Origin: Photobacterium pectinilyticum
Lineage (GTDB): Bacteria; Pseudomonadota; Gammaproteobacteria; Enterobacterales; Vibrionaceae
Assembly (NCBI RefSeq): GCF_024357955.1
Contig: NZ_JANEYT010000004.1
Coordinates: 81,242-145,241, forward strand
Direction of reading: 5' to 3'
DNA: 64,000 nt
This document shows, piece after piece, positions 27,833 to 38,274 of this stretch. The notes beneath the pieces are model-generated. The model ran no database searches, was not told the origin of the DNA, and saw nothing but the letters and a program-made list of their open reading frames with translations. Both the position numbers and the translations under genes were made by a program. The number at the start of each line of letters is the position of its first letter. The first letter of the stretch is position 1.

Positions 27833-28407
27833 TATAGGTTCTCCTGCATATAAGCATTTAACTCAGGATCAGCATAGATGTCTTTAAGTACCGCTGTGAT
27901 TAAATGGTTCATTGACTGTTCCATATCCTCAACCGATGCGCTCATTGCACCATTGCGGGCCGATTTGCCGGAATAGCGTTTAACAAATTTACCTTTTGGC
28001 GTTTCCACGACAAGTTGCAGCTGGAGCTTGCTGCTCAGTTCGTGGCTTACTACGCTGTGCTTGACGTTGACCATCGCTTCAAGGATATCAAGGCGCAAGG
28101 TCCCCTCGCTGTCTTCAGCAATGGTATAGCCTTGGGCGGTCAACTGACGTGATAGCGCACCTTCCATTGTGGTACGGAGGTTTTCGTTGCTGTGTAGCGG
28201 CTGAACATTTTCACGGCCATTATCGACAACAGCAATGAATTGCGCCGTACGAAGATCGCGGCTATCGAGATTAATGCTCTTGCCTTGTACCAGAGGTTGT
28301 GAGGCGATCACCGGTTCCGGGCTGATGGACAGCTGAGGCTCAGACGGGGTAGAACAGGCCGTCAGGGCAAGCACGGAGGCAGCAACAAGAAGCTTCTTCA
28401 TAGTCAT
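27832..28407 (-). CDS. yajG: Lipoprotein YajG
   Basis: The 191-residue outer-membrane lipoprotein candidate has lipobox LTAC (Cys18) after a short hydrophobic leader. It matches the YajG family (segment LNLDSRD-like, then RTAQFIAVV and a long amphipathic second half). Its function is unknown, but in enterobacteria yajG is co-transcribed with ampG and next to bolA, as here. Two ATGs are possible (28407 and 28401); AAGGA is slightly close for the first and slightly far for the second. Confidence 0.88.
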   Translation of the reverse strand: MTMKKLLVAASVLALTACSTPSEPQLSISPEPVIASQPLVQGKSINLDSRDLRTAQFIAVVDNGRENVQPLHSNENLRTTMEGALSRQLTAQGYTIAEDSEGTLRLDILEAMVNVKHSVVSHELSSKLQLQLVVETPKGKFVKRYSGKSARNGAMSASVEDMEQSMNHLITAVLKDIYADPELNAYMQENL

Positions 28408-28466
28408 TCTATCCTTGGGTATAGGCGGGGGCTGCGCAAGCTCCCCGTAAAAAGTGATATTGTAAT

Positions 28467-29597
28467 TTACTTATCTGATTGATAAACGACAAATTTGTTA
28501 TTTTGGGCTATGACGGTGACATTGCCAAATAAACGTTTGAGTTTGCCACCGTATCCCAGGTGGCGGTTACCAATAACAATCAGCTTGCCGCTACCGCGCA
28601 GCACATGCTTGGCGTCGCAAAACATTTGCCAAGCAATATGGTCAGTGATAGCCGCCTGCTGGTGGAAGGGAGGATTGCACAAGACTAAATCGGCGCTCTG
28701 GGCTGGAAAGTTGTCTAGGCAGTTGTTGACTCTCGCTGTCAGTTGCGATGGATTATCAAGGTTTGCCTCCGCGTTCATGCGGGCAGATGCGGCAGCCATG
28801 TAGCTCTCATCGACACATACCACATTTGCCTGTGGGTTGAGGCGAGCAGCCTTGATGCCAATCACACCATTGCCACAACCGAGATCGACGATGTCCTGAT
28901 ATTGATTGCCACTTGGGATATGCTCGAGCAGCAGGCGGGCACCGATATCTAAGCTATCACTGGAAAATACATTGGCATGGTTGCTCAATGTGATGTCATG
29001 CTCTGGGACACCCCATTGCTGCGGAGCCGGTAGTGGCTGGGCAAGTGTAGGATTGGCTTGGCAGAAAATTAACCGAGATTTTTTCACGGCTAGCGAGGTT
29101 TTGGTTTCGCCGAGGTGTTTTTCGAACAGCTTCAAGGTCGAGGAATGGATGTCTCTCGCTTTGGCTGCTGCAATCACCGTACAGTCAGCAGGCAGTAATT
29201 GGCAAAGCTTTTGTAACTGCCATACCAGAAAGCGGTTGTTTTTTGGCAACTTCATCAAAACCAGTTGTGGTTTTTCTGGTAGCTCCGCGAGGCCGTCGAT
29301 GATGTTTACTTCAGGAAGCTGATTCTCTGCAAGGTTGGCCATACAGCCTTGTGCTGATATAAATGAATCAGTGACGGTTGTGATCTTACCGTCGTTGGCA
29401 AACCAGCAGCTAAGTGCCCCGAAGCTATCGTTCAGGATCAGGATCGGACGCGCTGGGTCGAGGGTGATATCAGCCTCTTTGACATGGTTGATCAGGTACT
29501 CGTCTGCTGCGTCCCATGCCTGCAGGGTTTCGGTGTTCCTTACTGGGTATCGCTGTAGAATCAGCGTACGCTCATGAAGGGTTAGCTCTGGTTTCAT
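28467..29597 (-). CDS. rlmG: 23S rRNA (guanine-1835-N2) methyltransferase
   Basis: RlmG methylates G1835 of 23S rRNA using S-adenosylmethionine. The 376-residue product has a degenerate N-terminal methyltransferase-like half and a catalytic C-terminal half with the SAM motif DLGCGNGVIGIKAARLNP and the N6/N2-purine signature LVLCNPPFHQ. It stands alone, divergent from bolA. No terminator is obvious before yajG. Confidence 0.95.
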   Translation of the reverse strand: MKPELTLHERTLILQRYPVRNTETLQAWDAADEYLINHVKEADITLDPARPILILNDSFGALSCWFANDGKITTVTDSFISAQGCMANLAENQLPEVNIIDGLAELPEKPQLVLMKLPKNNRFLVWQLQKLCQLLPADCTVIAAAKARDIHSSTLKLFEKHLGETKTSLAVKKSRLIFCQANPTLAQPLPAPQQWGVPEHDITLSNHANVFSSDSLDIGARLLLEHIPSGNQYQDIVDLGCGNGVIGIKAARLNPQANVVCVDESYMAAASARMNAEANLDNPSQLTARVNNCLDNFPAQSADLVLCNPPFHQQAAITDHIAWQMFCDAKHVLRGSGKLIVIGNRHLGYGGKLKRLFGNVTVIAQNNKFVVYQSDK

Positions 29598-29746
29598 TAA
29601 CGGTTACTTTACGGTATGTTTACTCATTGACTGGTATTTTCGCAAAACCAGCCACTACTTAAAACACATTTTATGTCAGTCTTTATATTACTACCGCACA
29701 TAAGTTGCCGTCAGTAGTACTGATATTTCTCTGTAAAAGGTACACC

Positions 29747-30061
29747 ATGATCCAAGAGCGTATAAAAGATAAACTACAGCACGCGTTCTCACCCCTTCAT
29801 CTTGAAGTGATCAATGAAAGTTACATGCACAATGTACCGGAAGGTTCAGAGAGCCATTTCAAAGTGATTGTAGTCAGTGAGCAGTTTACGGGGATGCGTC
29901 TTATTGGCCGTCATCGCGCTGTGAACTCGGCCTTGGCTGACGAGCTTGCCAACCATATTCATGCCTTGGCGATTCACACCTATACCGAAAGTGAGTGGCA
30001 GAGCCAGCAAGAAGGGGCGCCAGCATCGCCGGCGTGCCGTGGTGGCAGTAAATTAGGCTGA
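29747..30061 (+). CDS. bolA: BolA-family protein
   Basis: BolA proteins pair with monothiol glutaredoxins through a [2Fe-2S] cluster and act in envelope and stress regulation. The product is 104 residues. The class II KH-like fold is recognisable by [22 protein letters not shown] and [22 protein letters not shown], with the conserved His. AAAGG precedes ATG 29747; the frame is open further upstream, but those residues do not fit the family. The C-terminal tail ([15 protein letters not shown]) is low-complexity and typical in being variable. Confidence 0.95.
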   Translation: MIQERIKDKLQHAFSPLHLEVINESYMHNVPEGSESHFKVIVVSEQFTGMRLIGRHRAVNSALADELANHIHALAIHTYTESEWQSQQEGAPASPACRGGSKLG

Positions 30062-30455
30062 CTGACAGCTGAACTAGATATGAAACCACAATGATTGCGC
30101 TTTTTTTCACACTGAAGTTTGAGACTTGGCGCATCATTTCTTCAATCAATTTCGTACTATTGCAAAGATACCGCCTATTATACCCAAGCACCTAGGCGTG
30201 ATTTGGGGATATTGGCTTGATTTCGTTCCAGCAATGACAGCTCGAGCCTATAACTTGACTTCTGCTGTCTATAATTGGGTCTGTCAGTTCGCAAAGCGAA
30301 AGGTTGCCATTAAAAAATATAACGAAAAACCAATGGCTGCAGTGTGGACCAAGCCCAATAGGCAAGTGAGCCTGACTTTGAATAAATTTAGGATAATTGT
30401 CCGTTTTTGTGGTGGAAAGAGTCGTACCGCCAAGGGGTTATTTATGCCTTAGTAG

Positions 30456-30475
30456 ATGTTAACGATGGTTAACAT
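30456..30475. promoter_or_regulatory. 20-base dyad, possible operator
   Basis: ATGTTAAC-GATG-GTTAACAT is a perfect palindrome with a four-base centre. It also contains two direct GTTAA repeats 10 bases apart, the spacing pattern of ArcA sites. It lies about 400 bases before nqrA. The protein that would bind is unknown. Confidence 0.4.
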
Positions 30476-30496
30476 TGCGACATATTTGAAACATAT

Positions 30497-30523
30497 AACA
30501 ATGGGGCATTTCGCCCCATTGTT
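30497..30523. other. Strong stem-loop without T tract
   Basis: AACAATGGGGC and GCCCCATTGTT form an 11-base perfect stem around ATTTC. Neither side has a T run, so intrinsic termination is uncertain. Confidence 0.55.
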
Positions 30524-30879
30524 GTGACCGTGTGACAGTTGTTGGTTTCTTATTAAATTGTTGGTGTGGCTGTAATGGAAATGATAAGCGCACAGGATTG
30601 TCACTTTTGTGTGTCAGTTCAAAATAATGACCCAACAAGGATATTGCGTTTAAAGAGTTAGCCGATTTTCAGTCCGATTAGCGCTGTTTGCCATGGTAAA
30701 ATCCAACCAAATAGTGCTAAAATTCTGGCCTCAAAATTACTCGACACTTAAAGTGTGATGAGTAAGTGAATAGGATGTTGCGTTGCTGGTTTTGGATCAA
30801 ACCGGCTTCGGACGAAGGAAAGTCGTGTCTAAATTGCGCAATAGAAAATTTTTTTCCCGTTAATGTAGTGCAAGTGCGT

Positions 30880-32220
30880 ATGATTACAATAAAAAAGGGT
30901 CTGGATATCCCAATTTCAGGGACTCCTACCCAGGCGATAAATGATGGCAAGGCCATCACACGTGTCGCCTTGCTTGGCGAAGAATATGTTGGTATGCGTC
31001 CTACAATGCATACCCGCGTAGGGGATGTAGTGAAAAAAGGTCAGGTTCTTTTTGAAGACAAGAAGAACCCAGGCGTTAAGTTCACTGCTCCAGCCAGTGG
31101 CAAGGTTGCAGAAATCAATCGTGGTGCAAAGCGTGTTCTACAATCCGTAGTGATTGATGTAGAAGGCGACGAGCAGGTTACATTCAACAGCTATGACGCT
31201 GGTCAGATTGCTCAACTTGAGCGCTCTGTACTAGTAGATCAGCTTGTTGAGTCTGGTATGTGGACAGCGCTTCGTACGCGTCCGTTCAGCAAGGTCCCTG
31301 CGATCGATGCTGAGACTCAGGCTATCTTTGTAACGGCTCTAGACACCAATCCTCTAGCAGCTAACCCAGAAGTTGTTATCAACGAGCAAAACGATGCATT
31401 TATCGCAGGTTTGACAGTATTGTCTCGCCTAACGAGCGGTAAAGTATTGGTTTGTAAGTCTGGTGCAAGCCTACCTCGCTGCAGTGAAGCCAATGTGGAA
31501 GAGCATGTATTCAACGGTCCGCACCCTGCGGGTCTGGTCGGTACTCACATCCACACGTTGTTCGGTGCAAGCATCGAGAACGTAGCATGGCACATCAATT
31601 ACCAGGACGTTATCGCATTCGGTAAGTTGTTCCTGACTGGTGAGCTATTCACTGATCGTGTGGTATCTCTGGCTGGTCCTGTTGTTAACAACCCTCGTCT
31701 AGTTCGTACTCAAATTGGTGCGTCTATCGAGCAGATCACAGACTCTGAAATGATGCCAGGCGAACTGCGTATTCTTTCTGGTTCTGTACTGAACGGTGTT
31801 AATGCCGCAGGCCCTCATGCCTACCTTGGTCGCTACCACCTGCAGATTTCTGCTCTTCGCGAAGGCCGTGAAAAAGAATTCTTGGGCTGGATCGTACCAG
31901 GTAAAAACAAATTCTCTGTTACTCGCTCTTTCTTAAGCCAGTTCTTCCCGGGTCAGTTATTCAACATGACCACGACGACGAACGGCTCTGAGCGTGCGAT
32001 GGTGCCAATCGGCAACTACGAAAAAGTAATGCCGCTTGATATCGAGCCGACTCTGCTTCTTCGTGACCTGTGTGCAGGTGACGTTGACAGTGCTCAGCAG
32101 CTAGGTGCACTAGAGCTGGATGAAGAAGATCTAGCACTATGTACGTTCGTATGCCCAGGTAAGTATGAATTTGGTCCTATGCTACGTCAGTGCCTGGACA
32201 CAATTGAGAAGGAAGGGTAA
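30880..32220 (+). CDS. nqrA: Na+-translocating NADH:quinone reductase subunit A
   Basis: NqrA is the cytoplasmic quinone-associated subunit of the respiratory sodium pump. It has 446 residues, starting [14 protein letters not shown] and carrying the [23 protein letters not shown] barrel-sandwich segment and [13 protein letters not shown]. The frame is open to 30766, but ATG 30880 gives the conserved start. First gene of nqrABCDEF, with strongly biased, high-expression codon use through the operon. Confidence 0.98.
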   Translation: MITIKKGLDIPISGTPTQAINDGKAITRVALLGEEYVGMRPTMHTRVGDVVKKGQVLFEDKKNPGVKFTAPASGKVAEINRGAKRVLQSVVIDVEGDEQVTFNSYDAGQIAQLERSVLVDQLVESGMWTALRTRPFSKVPAIDAETQAIFVTALDTNPLAANPEVVINEQNDAFIAGLTVLSRLTSGKVLVCKSGASLPRCSEANVEEHVFNGPHPAGLVGTHIHTLFGASIENVAWHINYQDVIAFGKLFLTGELFTDRVVSLAGPVVNNPRLVRTQIGASIEQITDSEMMPGELRILSGSVLNGVNAAGPHAYLGRYHLQISALREGREKEFLGWIVPGKNKFSVTRSFLSQFFPGQLFNMTTTTNGSERAMVPIGNYEKVMPLDIEPTLLLRDLCAGDVDSAQQLGALELDEEDLALCTFVCPGKYEFGPMLRQCLDTIEKEG

Positions 32221-32223
32221 TTC

Positions 32224-33468
32224 ATGAGCCTCAAGAATTTACTCGAGCAGGTTGAACACCACTTTGAGCCAGGTGGTAAGCATGAAAAGTGGTTTGCGCT
32301 TTACGAAGCGTTTGCAACTTTGATGTATACGCCAGGCCAAGTAACACGTACAAGCGCACACGTTCGTGACAGCGTTGACCTAAAACGCATCATGATCATG
32401 GTGTGGTTTGCGGTTTTCCCAGCAATGTTCTGGGGTATGTACAACACAGGCCACCAGGCTATCACTGCGCTTAACCACATGTATGTGGGTGAGCAACTGG
32501 CAACGCTTGTTGCAGGTGACTGGCACTACTGGCTAACAGAAATGCTAGGCGGCACCATGTCAGCAGACGCTGGCTGGGGTAGTAAAATGCTACTGGGTGC
32601 GACCTACTTCCTACCTATTTATGCTGTTGTATTTGCAGTAGGTGGTTTCTGGGAAGTTCTATTCTGTATGGTGCGTAAGCACGAAGTTAACGAAGGCTTC
32701 TTCGTAACCTCAATCCTTTTCGCACTGATCGTACCGCCAACACTACCACTATGGCAGGCAGCACTAGGTATTACCTTCGGTGTTGTCGTTGCTAAAGAAA
32801 TCTTCGGTGGTACTGGTCGTAACTTCCTTAACCCTGCTTTGGCAGGCCGTGCGTTCCTATTCTTCGCATACCCAGCTCAGATCTCTGGTGATCTAGTATG
32901 GACTGCGGCAGATGGCTTCTCTGGTGCAACTGCACTAAGCCAGTGGGCAAACGGTGGTCAAGCGTCAGTGATGAACACTGTAACTGGCGATGCAGTAAGC
33001 TGGATGGACGCGTTCATCGGCCGTATCCCTGGTTCTATCGGTGAAGTTTCAACGCTAGCTATCATCCTTGGTGGCGCAATGATCGTGTTCATGGGCATTG
33101 CTTCATGGCGCATCATCGCGGGTACGCTTATCGGTATGATCGCGACAGCGACGCTATTCAACATTATTGGTTCTGATACTAACGCAATGTTCAGCATGCC
33201 ATGGCACTGGCACCTAGTTCTTGGTGGTTTTGCATTCGGTATGATGTTCATGGCAACCGACCCAGTGTCTGCTTCATTTACCAATAAAGGTAAGTGGTGG
33301 TACGGTGCGCTAATCGGTGCAATGGCTGTTATGGTTCGTGTGGTTAACCCTGCGTACCCAGAAGGTATGATGCTAGCAATCCTATTTGCTAACCTATTCG
33401 CACCTCTATTTGACAACCTAGTAGTTCAGGGCAATATCAAGCGGAGACTAGCTCGTCATGTCAAGTAA
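32224..33468 (+). CDS. nqrB: Na+-NQR subunit B
   Basis: NqrB is a membrane subunit with about ten helices that carries covalent FMN and riboflavin and is part of the sodium path. It has 414 residues. The FMN is expected on the Thr of [11 protein letters not shown], the flavin-transferase target of ApbE encoded downstream. The core segments [20 protein letters not shown] and [19 protein letters not shown] are present. It starts three bases after nqrA and its end overlaps nqrC by 11 bases. Confidence 0.98.
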   Translation: MSLKNLLEQVEHHFEPGGKHEKWFALYEAFATLMYTPGQVTRTSAHVRDSVDLKRIMIMVWFAVFPAMFWGMYNTGHQAITALNHMYVGEQLATLVAGDWHYWLTEMLGGTMSADAGWGSKMLLGATYFLPIYAVVFAVGGFWEVLFCMVRKHEVNEGFFVTSILFALIVPPTLPLWQAALGITFGVVVAKEIFGGTGRNFLNPALAGRAFLFFAYPAQISGDLVWTAADGFSGATALSQWANGGQASVMNTVTGDAVSWMDAFIGRIPGSIGEVSTLAIILGGAMIVFMGIASWRIIAGTLIGMIATATLFNIIGSDTNAMFSMPWHWHLVLGGFAFGMMFMATDPVSASFTNKGKWWYGALIGAMAVMVRVVNPAYPEGMMLAILFANLFAPLFDNLVVQGNIKRRLARHVK

Positions 33469-34252
33469 TAACGATAGCATTAAAAAGACGCTAATTGTTG
33501 TTATCGCACTGAGCCTAGTGTGCTCAATCGTGGTATCAGCAGCGGCGGTTGCTCTGCGTCCACTGCAGCAGAAGAATGCGGTGCTTGATGTTCAGCGCAA
33601 TATCCTTTCAGTAGCGGGCCTTCTTCAAGATGGCACGAACATTACTGAAGCGTATGACCAGTTCATCGAACCTAAGCTTGTTAACCTAGAAACCGGTGAA
33701 TTTGTCGAGCAAACTGAAGAAGGTGCTACGGCATCTGAGTACAGCCAGCGTGACGCAGCGAAAGATCCAGCTCAGTCTATTCGCCTATCAGGTGACCAAG
33801 ATCTAGCGAAGATCATTCGTCGTGCAAATGTTGCAACAGTTTACCTAGTGAAAGATGCGAACGATAACATCGAGAAACTTATCCTGCCAGTACACGGTGG
33901 TGGTCTGTGGTCAATGATGTACGCATTTATCGCCGTAGAAACTGACGGTAACACGCTTGCGGGTATCACTTACTACGAGCAGGGTGAAACGCCTGGACTT
34001 GGTGGTGAGATCGAGAACCCGAACTGGCGCGCCCAGTTCGTTGGTAAAGAATTGTTCGACAGCAACAGCAAACCAGCTATCCGTGTCGTTAAAGGTGGTG
34101 CACCTGAAGGCGATATCCACGGTGTAGATGGCCTGTCTGGTGCAACCCTAACTGCAAATGGTGTTCAGTACACCTTCGACTTCTGGTTGGGCGACATGGG
34201 CTTTGGTCCATTCCTGACTAAAGTGCGTGAAGGAGGCCTAAACAATGGCTGA
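33458..34252 (+). CDS. nqrC: Na+-NQR subunit C
   Basis: NqrC has one N-terminal membrane helix and a periplasmic FMN domain. It has 264 residues. The covalent FMN site is the Thr of [14 protein letters not shown]. It overlaps nqrB at the 5' end and nqrD at the 3' end (eight bases), indicating tight translational coupling. Confidence 0.98.
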   Translation: MSSNNDSIKKTLIVVIALSLVCSIVVSAAAVALRPLQQKNAVLDVQRNILSVAGLLQDGTNITEAYDQFIEPKLVNLETGEFVEQTEEGATASEYSQRDAAKDPAQSIRLSGDQDLAKIIRRANVATVYLVKDANDNIEKLILPVHGGGLWSMMYAFIAVETDGNTLAGITYYEQGETPGLGGEIENPNWRAQFVGKELFDSNSKPAIRVVKGGAPEGDIHGVDGLSGATLTANGVQYTFDFWLGDMGFGPFLTKVREGGLNNG

Positions 34253-34877
34253 TACTAAAGAAATGAAGAAGATTCTGTTTGCGCCGTTTCTCGACAACAA
34301 CCCGATCGCGCTTCAGATGCTTGGTGTTTGTTCTGCACTGGCAGTTACAACCAAACTAGAAACAGCATTCGTAATGACCCTTGCGGTAACATTCGTATGT
34401 GCGTTCTCTAACTTGTTCGTATCTCTGATCCGTAACCACATTCCTAACAGTGTGCGTATTATCGTACAGATGGCGATCATCGCCTCGTTGGTAATTGTGG
34501 TAGACCAGGTATTGAAAGCATTTGTTTATGATATCTCGAAGCAGCTTTCTGTATTCGTTGGTCTGATCATCACGAACTGTATCGTTATGGGTCGTGCTGA
34601 AGCATACGCGATGAAGTCTGAGCCATTGCCATCTCTAGTAGACGGCATTGGTAACGGTCTTGGTTACGGCTTCGTACTTATCACAGTTGCTTTCTTCCGT
34701 GAGCTATTTGGTTCAGGCAAACTATTCGGTGTGGAAATCCTACCGTTAGTGTCTGACGGTGGTTGGTACCAGCCAAACGGTATGATGATCCTAGCACCAT
34801 CAGCGTTCTTCCTGATTGGTTTCATGATCTGGGCTATCCGTATCATCCGTCCAGAACAAATCGAAGCGAAGGAGTAA
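34245..34877 (+). CDS. nqrD: Na+-NQR subunit D
   Basis: NqrD is a six-helix membrane subunit related to NqrE and RnfE. With NqrE it holds an intramembrane iron centre; the conserved Cys residues occur in [11 protein letters not shown] and [13 protein letters not shown]. It has 210 residues, with GGAGG upstream inside nqrC. It is distinguished from rnfE by the operon context. Confidence 0.97.
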   Translation: MADTKEMKKILFAPFLDNNPIALQMLGVCSALAVTTKLETAFVMTLAVTFVCAFSNLFVSLIRNHIPNSVRIIVQMAIIASLVIVVDQVLKAFVYDISKQLSVFVGLIITNCIVMGRAEAYAMKSEPLPSLVDGIGNGLGYGFVLITVAFFRELFGSGKLFGVEILPLVSDGGWYQPNGMMILAPSAFFLIGFMIWAIRIIRPEQIEAKE

Positions 34878-34884
34878 GGGGAAC

Positions 34885-35481
34885 ATGGAACATTATATTA
34901 GCCTTCTGGTTCGATCGATCTTTATCGAGAACTTGGCACTGTCGTTCTTCCTAGGTATGTGTACATTCCTAGCGGTATCGAAAAAAGTAAAAACTTCTTT
35001 CGGTCTGGGGGTCGCGGTTATCGTTGTACTAACGATTGCTGTACCGGTGAACAACTTGATCTACAACCTGTTGCTAAAAGACGGCGCCATTGTTGCGGGT
35101 GTTGACCTTAGCTTCCTGAACTTTATTACGTTCATCGGTGTTATCGCGGCATTGGTACAGATCCTGGAAATGGTTCTGGACCGCTTCTTCCCGCCGCTAT
35201 ACAACGCACTAGGTATTTTCCTACCGCTGATCACAGTTAACTGTGCAATCTTCGGTGGTGTATCTTTCATGGTGCAGCGTGATTACAACTTTGCTGAGTC
35301 TGTTGTATATGGTCTAGGTTCTGGTATCGGTTGGATGCTAGCAATCGTTGCTCTTGCGGGTATCCGTGAGAAGATGAAATACTCAGATGTACCTCCTGGT
35401 CTTCGTGGCCTAGGTATCACATTCATCACCGTTGGCCTTATGGCGTTGGGCTTTATGTCCTTCTCCGGCGTTCAGCTGTAA
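34885..35481 (+). CDS. nqrE: Na+-NQR subunit E
   Basis: NqrE is the inverted-topology partner of NqrD, with six helices. It has 198 residues. The iron-ligand Cys segments [11 protein letters not shown] and [11 protein letters not shown] are conserved. AAGGAG at the nqrD end serves as the ribosome binding site. Confidence 0.97.
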   Translation: MEHYISLLVRSIFIENLALSFFLGMCTFLAVSKKVKTSFGLGVAVIVVLTIAVPVNNLIYNLLLKDGAIVAGVDLSFLNFITFIGVIAALVQILEMVLDRFFPPLYNALGIFLPLITVNCAIFGGVSFMVQRDYNFAESVVYGLGSGIGWMLAIVALAGIREKMKYSDVPPGLRGLGITFITVGLMALGFMSFSGVQL

Positions 35482-35505
35482 TCAGGATAATAAGGAATAA
35501 AATCA

Positions 35506-36729
35506 ATGGATATTATTCTTGGCGTAGTCATGTTCACCTTGATTATCCTGGCTCTAGTTTTAGTGATTCTTTTCGCTAAATCTAAGCTGGTACCATCAGG
35601 TGACATTACTATCTCAGTAAATGGTGATCCGGAAAAAGCGATTACAACCGCTGCCGGTGACAAACTGTTAAACGCTCTATCAGCGAATGGTATTTTCGTA
35701 TCATCTGCATGTGGTGGCGGTGGCTCTTGTGGCCAGTGTCGTGTGAAAGTGAAGACTGGTGGTGGCGATATCCTACCAACTGAGCTTGACCACATCACTA
35801 AAGGTGAAGCACGTGAAGGCGAGCGTTTAGCGTGTCAGGTTAACATTAAGTCTGACATGGACATCGAGCTTCCAGAAGAAATCTTTGGTGTTAAGAAGTG
35901 GGAATGTGAAGTTCTTTCGAATGATAACGAAGCCACGTTCATTAAAGAACTTGTGCTTAAAATCCCTGAAGGCGAGGAAGTTCCTTTCCGTGCAGGTGGT
36001 TACATTCAGATTGAAGCTGAACCACATCACATTAAGTACTCTGACTTCGATGTTCCTGAGGAATATCGTGAAGATTGGGACAAGTTTAACCTGTTCCGTT
36101 ACGAGTCTATCGTGAAAGAGCACTCAATCCGTGCTTACTCTATGGCGTCATACCCAGAAGAGAAAGGCTTGATCAAGCTGAACGTACGTATTGCAACGCC
36201 GCCGCCAAACAACCCGGATGTACCACCTGGCATTATGTCATCGTACATCTGGTCGCTTAAGGCTGGTGACACGTGTACTATCTCTGGTCCATTCGGTGAG
36301 TTCTTCGCGAAAGAAACTGACAACGAAATGGTATTCATCGGTGGTGGTGCTGGTATGGCACCTATGCGTTCGCACATCTTCGACCAGCTTCTACGCCTGA
36401 AATCTAAGCGTAAGATGACTTACTGGTACGGTGCTCGTTCTAAGCGTGAAATGTTCTACATTGAAGATTTCGATACGCTAGCAGCGGATAACGACAACTT
36501 CGAGTGGCATGTTGCTCTGTCTGATCCACTACCAGAAGATAACTGGGATGGTTACACAGGCTTCATTCATAACGTGATCTACGAGAACTACTTGAAAGAT
36601 CACGAAGCGCCTGAAGATTGTGAGTACTACATGTGTGGTCCACCAATGATGAACGCGGCTGTTATCGGCATGCTAAAAGATCTTGGTGTTGAAGACGAAA
36701 ACATCCTGTTGGATGACTTCGGTGGCTAA
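35506..36729 (+). CDS. nqrF: Na+-NQR subunit F, NADH-oxidising
   Basis: NqrF takes electrons from NADH. It has 407 residues: an N-terminal membrane helix (residues 4-24), a [2Fe-2S] ferredoxin domain with Cys69, Cys75, Cys78 and Cys110, and a ferredoxin-NADP-reductase-like module with the FAD motif RAYSMASY and the NADH-binding segment [13 protein letters not shown]. Last gene of the core operon, followed by a strong terminator, so apbE and nqrM have separate or read-through transcription. Confidence 0.98.
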   Translation: MDIILGVVMFTLIILALVLVILFAKSKLVPSGDITISVNGDPEKAITTAAGDKLLNALSANGIFVSSACGGGGSCGQCRVKVKTGGGDILPTELDHITKGEAREGERLACQVNIKSDMDIELPEEIFGVKKWECEVLSNDNEATFIKELVLKIPEGEEVPFRAGGYIQIEAEPHHIKYSDFDVPEEYREDWDKFNLFRYESIVKEHSIRAYSMASYPEEKGLIKLNVRIATPPPNNPDVPPGIMSSYIWSLKAGDTCTISGPFGEFFAKETDNEMVFIGGGAGMAPMRSHIFDQLLRLKSKRKMTYWYGARSKREMFYIEDFDTLAADNDNFEWHVALSDPLPEDNWDGYTGFIHNVIYENYLKDHEAPEDCEYYMCGPPMMNAAVIGMLKDLGVEDENILLDDFGG

Positions 36730-36750
36730 TTAGCTACACACTGAAAAACT

Positions 36751-36780
36751 GGCTGATCCCCTCTGGGGTCAGCCTTTTTT
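36751..36780 (+). terminator. Terminator of nqrABCDEF
   Basis: GGCTGATCCCC and GGGGTCAGCC pair around TCT, followed by TTTTTT. Confidence 0.9.
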
Positions 36781-36882
36781 CGTAATAAGCGTATAATAAC
36801 GGTATGTAACATATGGTTTTTCATACTTAGCGCTTTCACATAACTAATAACAATGACTGTCTTTCATTTGGGGAGTAGTTGG

Positions 36883-37905
36883 ATGAAGACGTTACTGCAC
36901 CGCGCATTGCTGATGCTTGCGCTGGTTATTACCCTATCGGCTTGTAGCGATCAGCGTGAATTGATTCACCTTAACGGTTCGACCATGGGAACCTACTATT
37001 CAATTAAGTTGATTAAGCAGGAAGGCTTACCGTCTGCCACGGATATCCAGGCAGAAATTGACCGTCGACTGGAATTGGTTAATGACCAGATGTCGACTTA
37101 CCGTAAGCATTCCGAGCTCAGTCAATTTAACCAATTCCGTGCCAATGAGCCGTTCGAGGTATCAGCCGACACGGCTAAAGTGGTGACGGAGGCCATTCGC
37201 CTTGCTAAGCTGACTGACGGAGCATTGGATGTAACGGTTGGACCGATTGTAAATTTGTGGAGCTTTGGCCCTGAAGCGCGTCCGGAGAAGACTCCGACCG
37301 AACAGGAGCTGGCGGAGCGCCGCGAGATAGTGGGTATTCACCACTTGAGTGTGGAAGGTAACACCCTGACCAAGGATATCCCTGAGTTGTATGTCGACTT
37401 GTCTTCGATTGCCAAGGGATTTGGGGTTGACGTCGTGGCCGATTACTTTGATGATCTAGGCGTGGCCGATTACCTGGTTGAGATTGGGGGTGAACTGAGC
37501 CTGAAAGGCAATAACCTCGAAGGCGTACCATGGCGCATCGCGATTGAGAAGCCAACCGAAGACGGTAGCCGAGCGATTCAAGAAGTGATTGAGCCGGGTG
37601 ATATGGCGGTTGCTACTTCAGGAGATTACCGTAACTACTTCGAAGAAGATGGTGTGCGTTATTCTCACCTGATCGATCCCAAAAGCGGTATGCCGATTTC
37701 TAACCATGTGGTATCGGTAACAGTGCTACACCCATCAAGTATGACGTCAGATGCATTGGCGACGGCATTCTCTGTAATGGGTGAGAAAAAGGCACTGGCA
37801 TTGGCTAACCAAGAGCAGATTCCATTGTTGTTGGTTGTGAAAACAGAGCAAGGCTTCAAGGAATATATTTCTGATGCTTTTGCCCCTTATATGAACCAAA
37901 AGTAG
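36883..37905 (+). CDS. apbE: FAD:protein FMN transferase (lipoprotein ApbE)
   Basis: ApbE attaches FMN from FAD through a phosphoester to Thr in SGAT motifs of NqrB and NqrC. The 340-residue product has a lipoprotein signal (ITLSAC lipobox) and the family motifs NGSTMGTYYSI, DLSSIAKGFGVD and ATSGDYRNYF, then SHLIDPKSGMP. The frame extends to 36853, but GGGAG (36871-36875) supports ATG 36883. Location next to nqr matches its substrate. Confidence 0.97.
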   Translation: MKTLLHRALLMLALVITLSACSDQRELIHLNGSTMGTYYSIKLIKQEGLPSATDIQAEIDRRLELVNDQMSTYRKHSELSQFNQFRANEPFEVSADTAKVVTEAIRLAKLTDGALDVTVGPIVNLWSFGPEARPEKTPTEQELAERREIVGIHHLSVEGNTLTKDIPELYVDLSSIAKGFGVDVVADYFDDLGVADYLVEIGGELSLKGNNLEGVPWRIAIEKPTEDGSRAIQEVIEPGDMAVATSGDYRNYFEEDGVRYSHLIDPKSGMPISNHVVSVTVLHPSSMTSDALATAFSVMGEKKALALANQEQIPLLLVVKTEQGFKEYISDAFAPYMNQK

Positions 37906-37915
37906 AGATTGAACA

Positions 37916-38137
37916 ATGGTTATCTATGTAACGACCTTTGCTGTGTTTTTGTTGGTTATCGCGGCGATGGCTGTCGGTTATATCTTCCAGCGTAAAAGCG
38001 TGAGTGGTAGCTGTGGTGGTCTTGACGGGATCGGTATCGCCAAAGAGTGTGATTGCCCTGAGCCATGTGATGCGCGCCTTAAACGTGAAGCGCGCGAAGC
38101 CCGCGCTGCAGAGTGGAAGAAAAACCAGATCATCTGA
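37916..38137 (+). CDS. nqrM: Na+-NQR maturation protein NqrM
   Basis: NqrM is a small membrane protein needed to insert the iron into the NqrD/NqrE centre. It has 73 residues: one N-terminal helix (residues 4-23) and four conserved Cys in SCGGLDGIGIAKECDCPEPC, then a basic tail. It follows apbE after 10 bases, the usual nqrF-apbE-nqrM order in Vibrionaceae. Confidence 0.95.
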   Translation: MVIYVTTFAVFLLVIAAMAVGYIFQRKSVSGSCGGLDGIGIAKECDCPEPCDARLKREAREARAAEWKKNQII

Positions 38138-38174
38138 TCGGGCAAGCCCTGACTGGCTCGCTTACCCTGATTTG

Positions 38175-38199
38175 AAGCCCGGCATTTTGCTGGGCTTTT
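38175..38199 (+). terminator. Terminator of apbE-nqrM
   Basis: AAGCCCGGC and GCTGGGCTTTT around ATTTT. Confidence 0.75.
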
Positions 38200-38206
38200 G
38201 TTATGC

Positions 38207-38255
38207 TTCACACTGTTTGCTCTAGCCTCTATAATGTTACTGTATAAAAAAACAG
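38207..38255 (+). promoter_or_regulatory. dinB promoter with LexA box
   Basis: TTCACA (38207-38212), 17 bases, then TATAAT (38230-38235). Just downstream, CTGTATAAAAAAACAG (38240-38255) is a full match to the LexA CTGT-N8-ACAG pattern with an AT-rich centre, placed to block transcription near the start site. Confidence 0.9.
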
Positions 38256-38274
38256 TAATCAGGTGCTAGTTCGT

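Larger units (their letters stand above)
30062..30879. other. Long gap between bolA and nqrA with palindromes, no supported gene
   Basis: These 818 bases separate bolA from nqrA. They hold an imperfect repeat around TACCCAA...TTTGGGG (30179-30211), a 20-base dyad (30456-30475), and an 11-base perfect stem (30497-30523) with no T run. The last 350 bases are AT-rich and must contain the nqr promoter; I cannot pick a confident -10/-35 pair. Frames at 30126-30452 and 30766-30879 lack ribosome binding sites and family similarity. Confidence 0.5.

Noticed and set aside
30126..30452. 108-codon plus-strand frame between bolA and nqrA
   Set aside because: TTG start without ribosome binding site, no family resemblance, and it crosses an imperfect palindrome.
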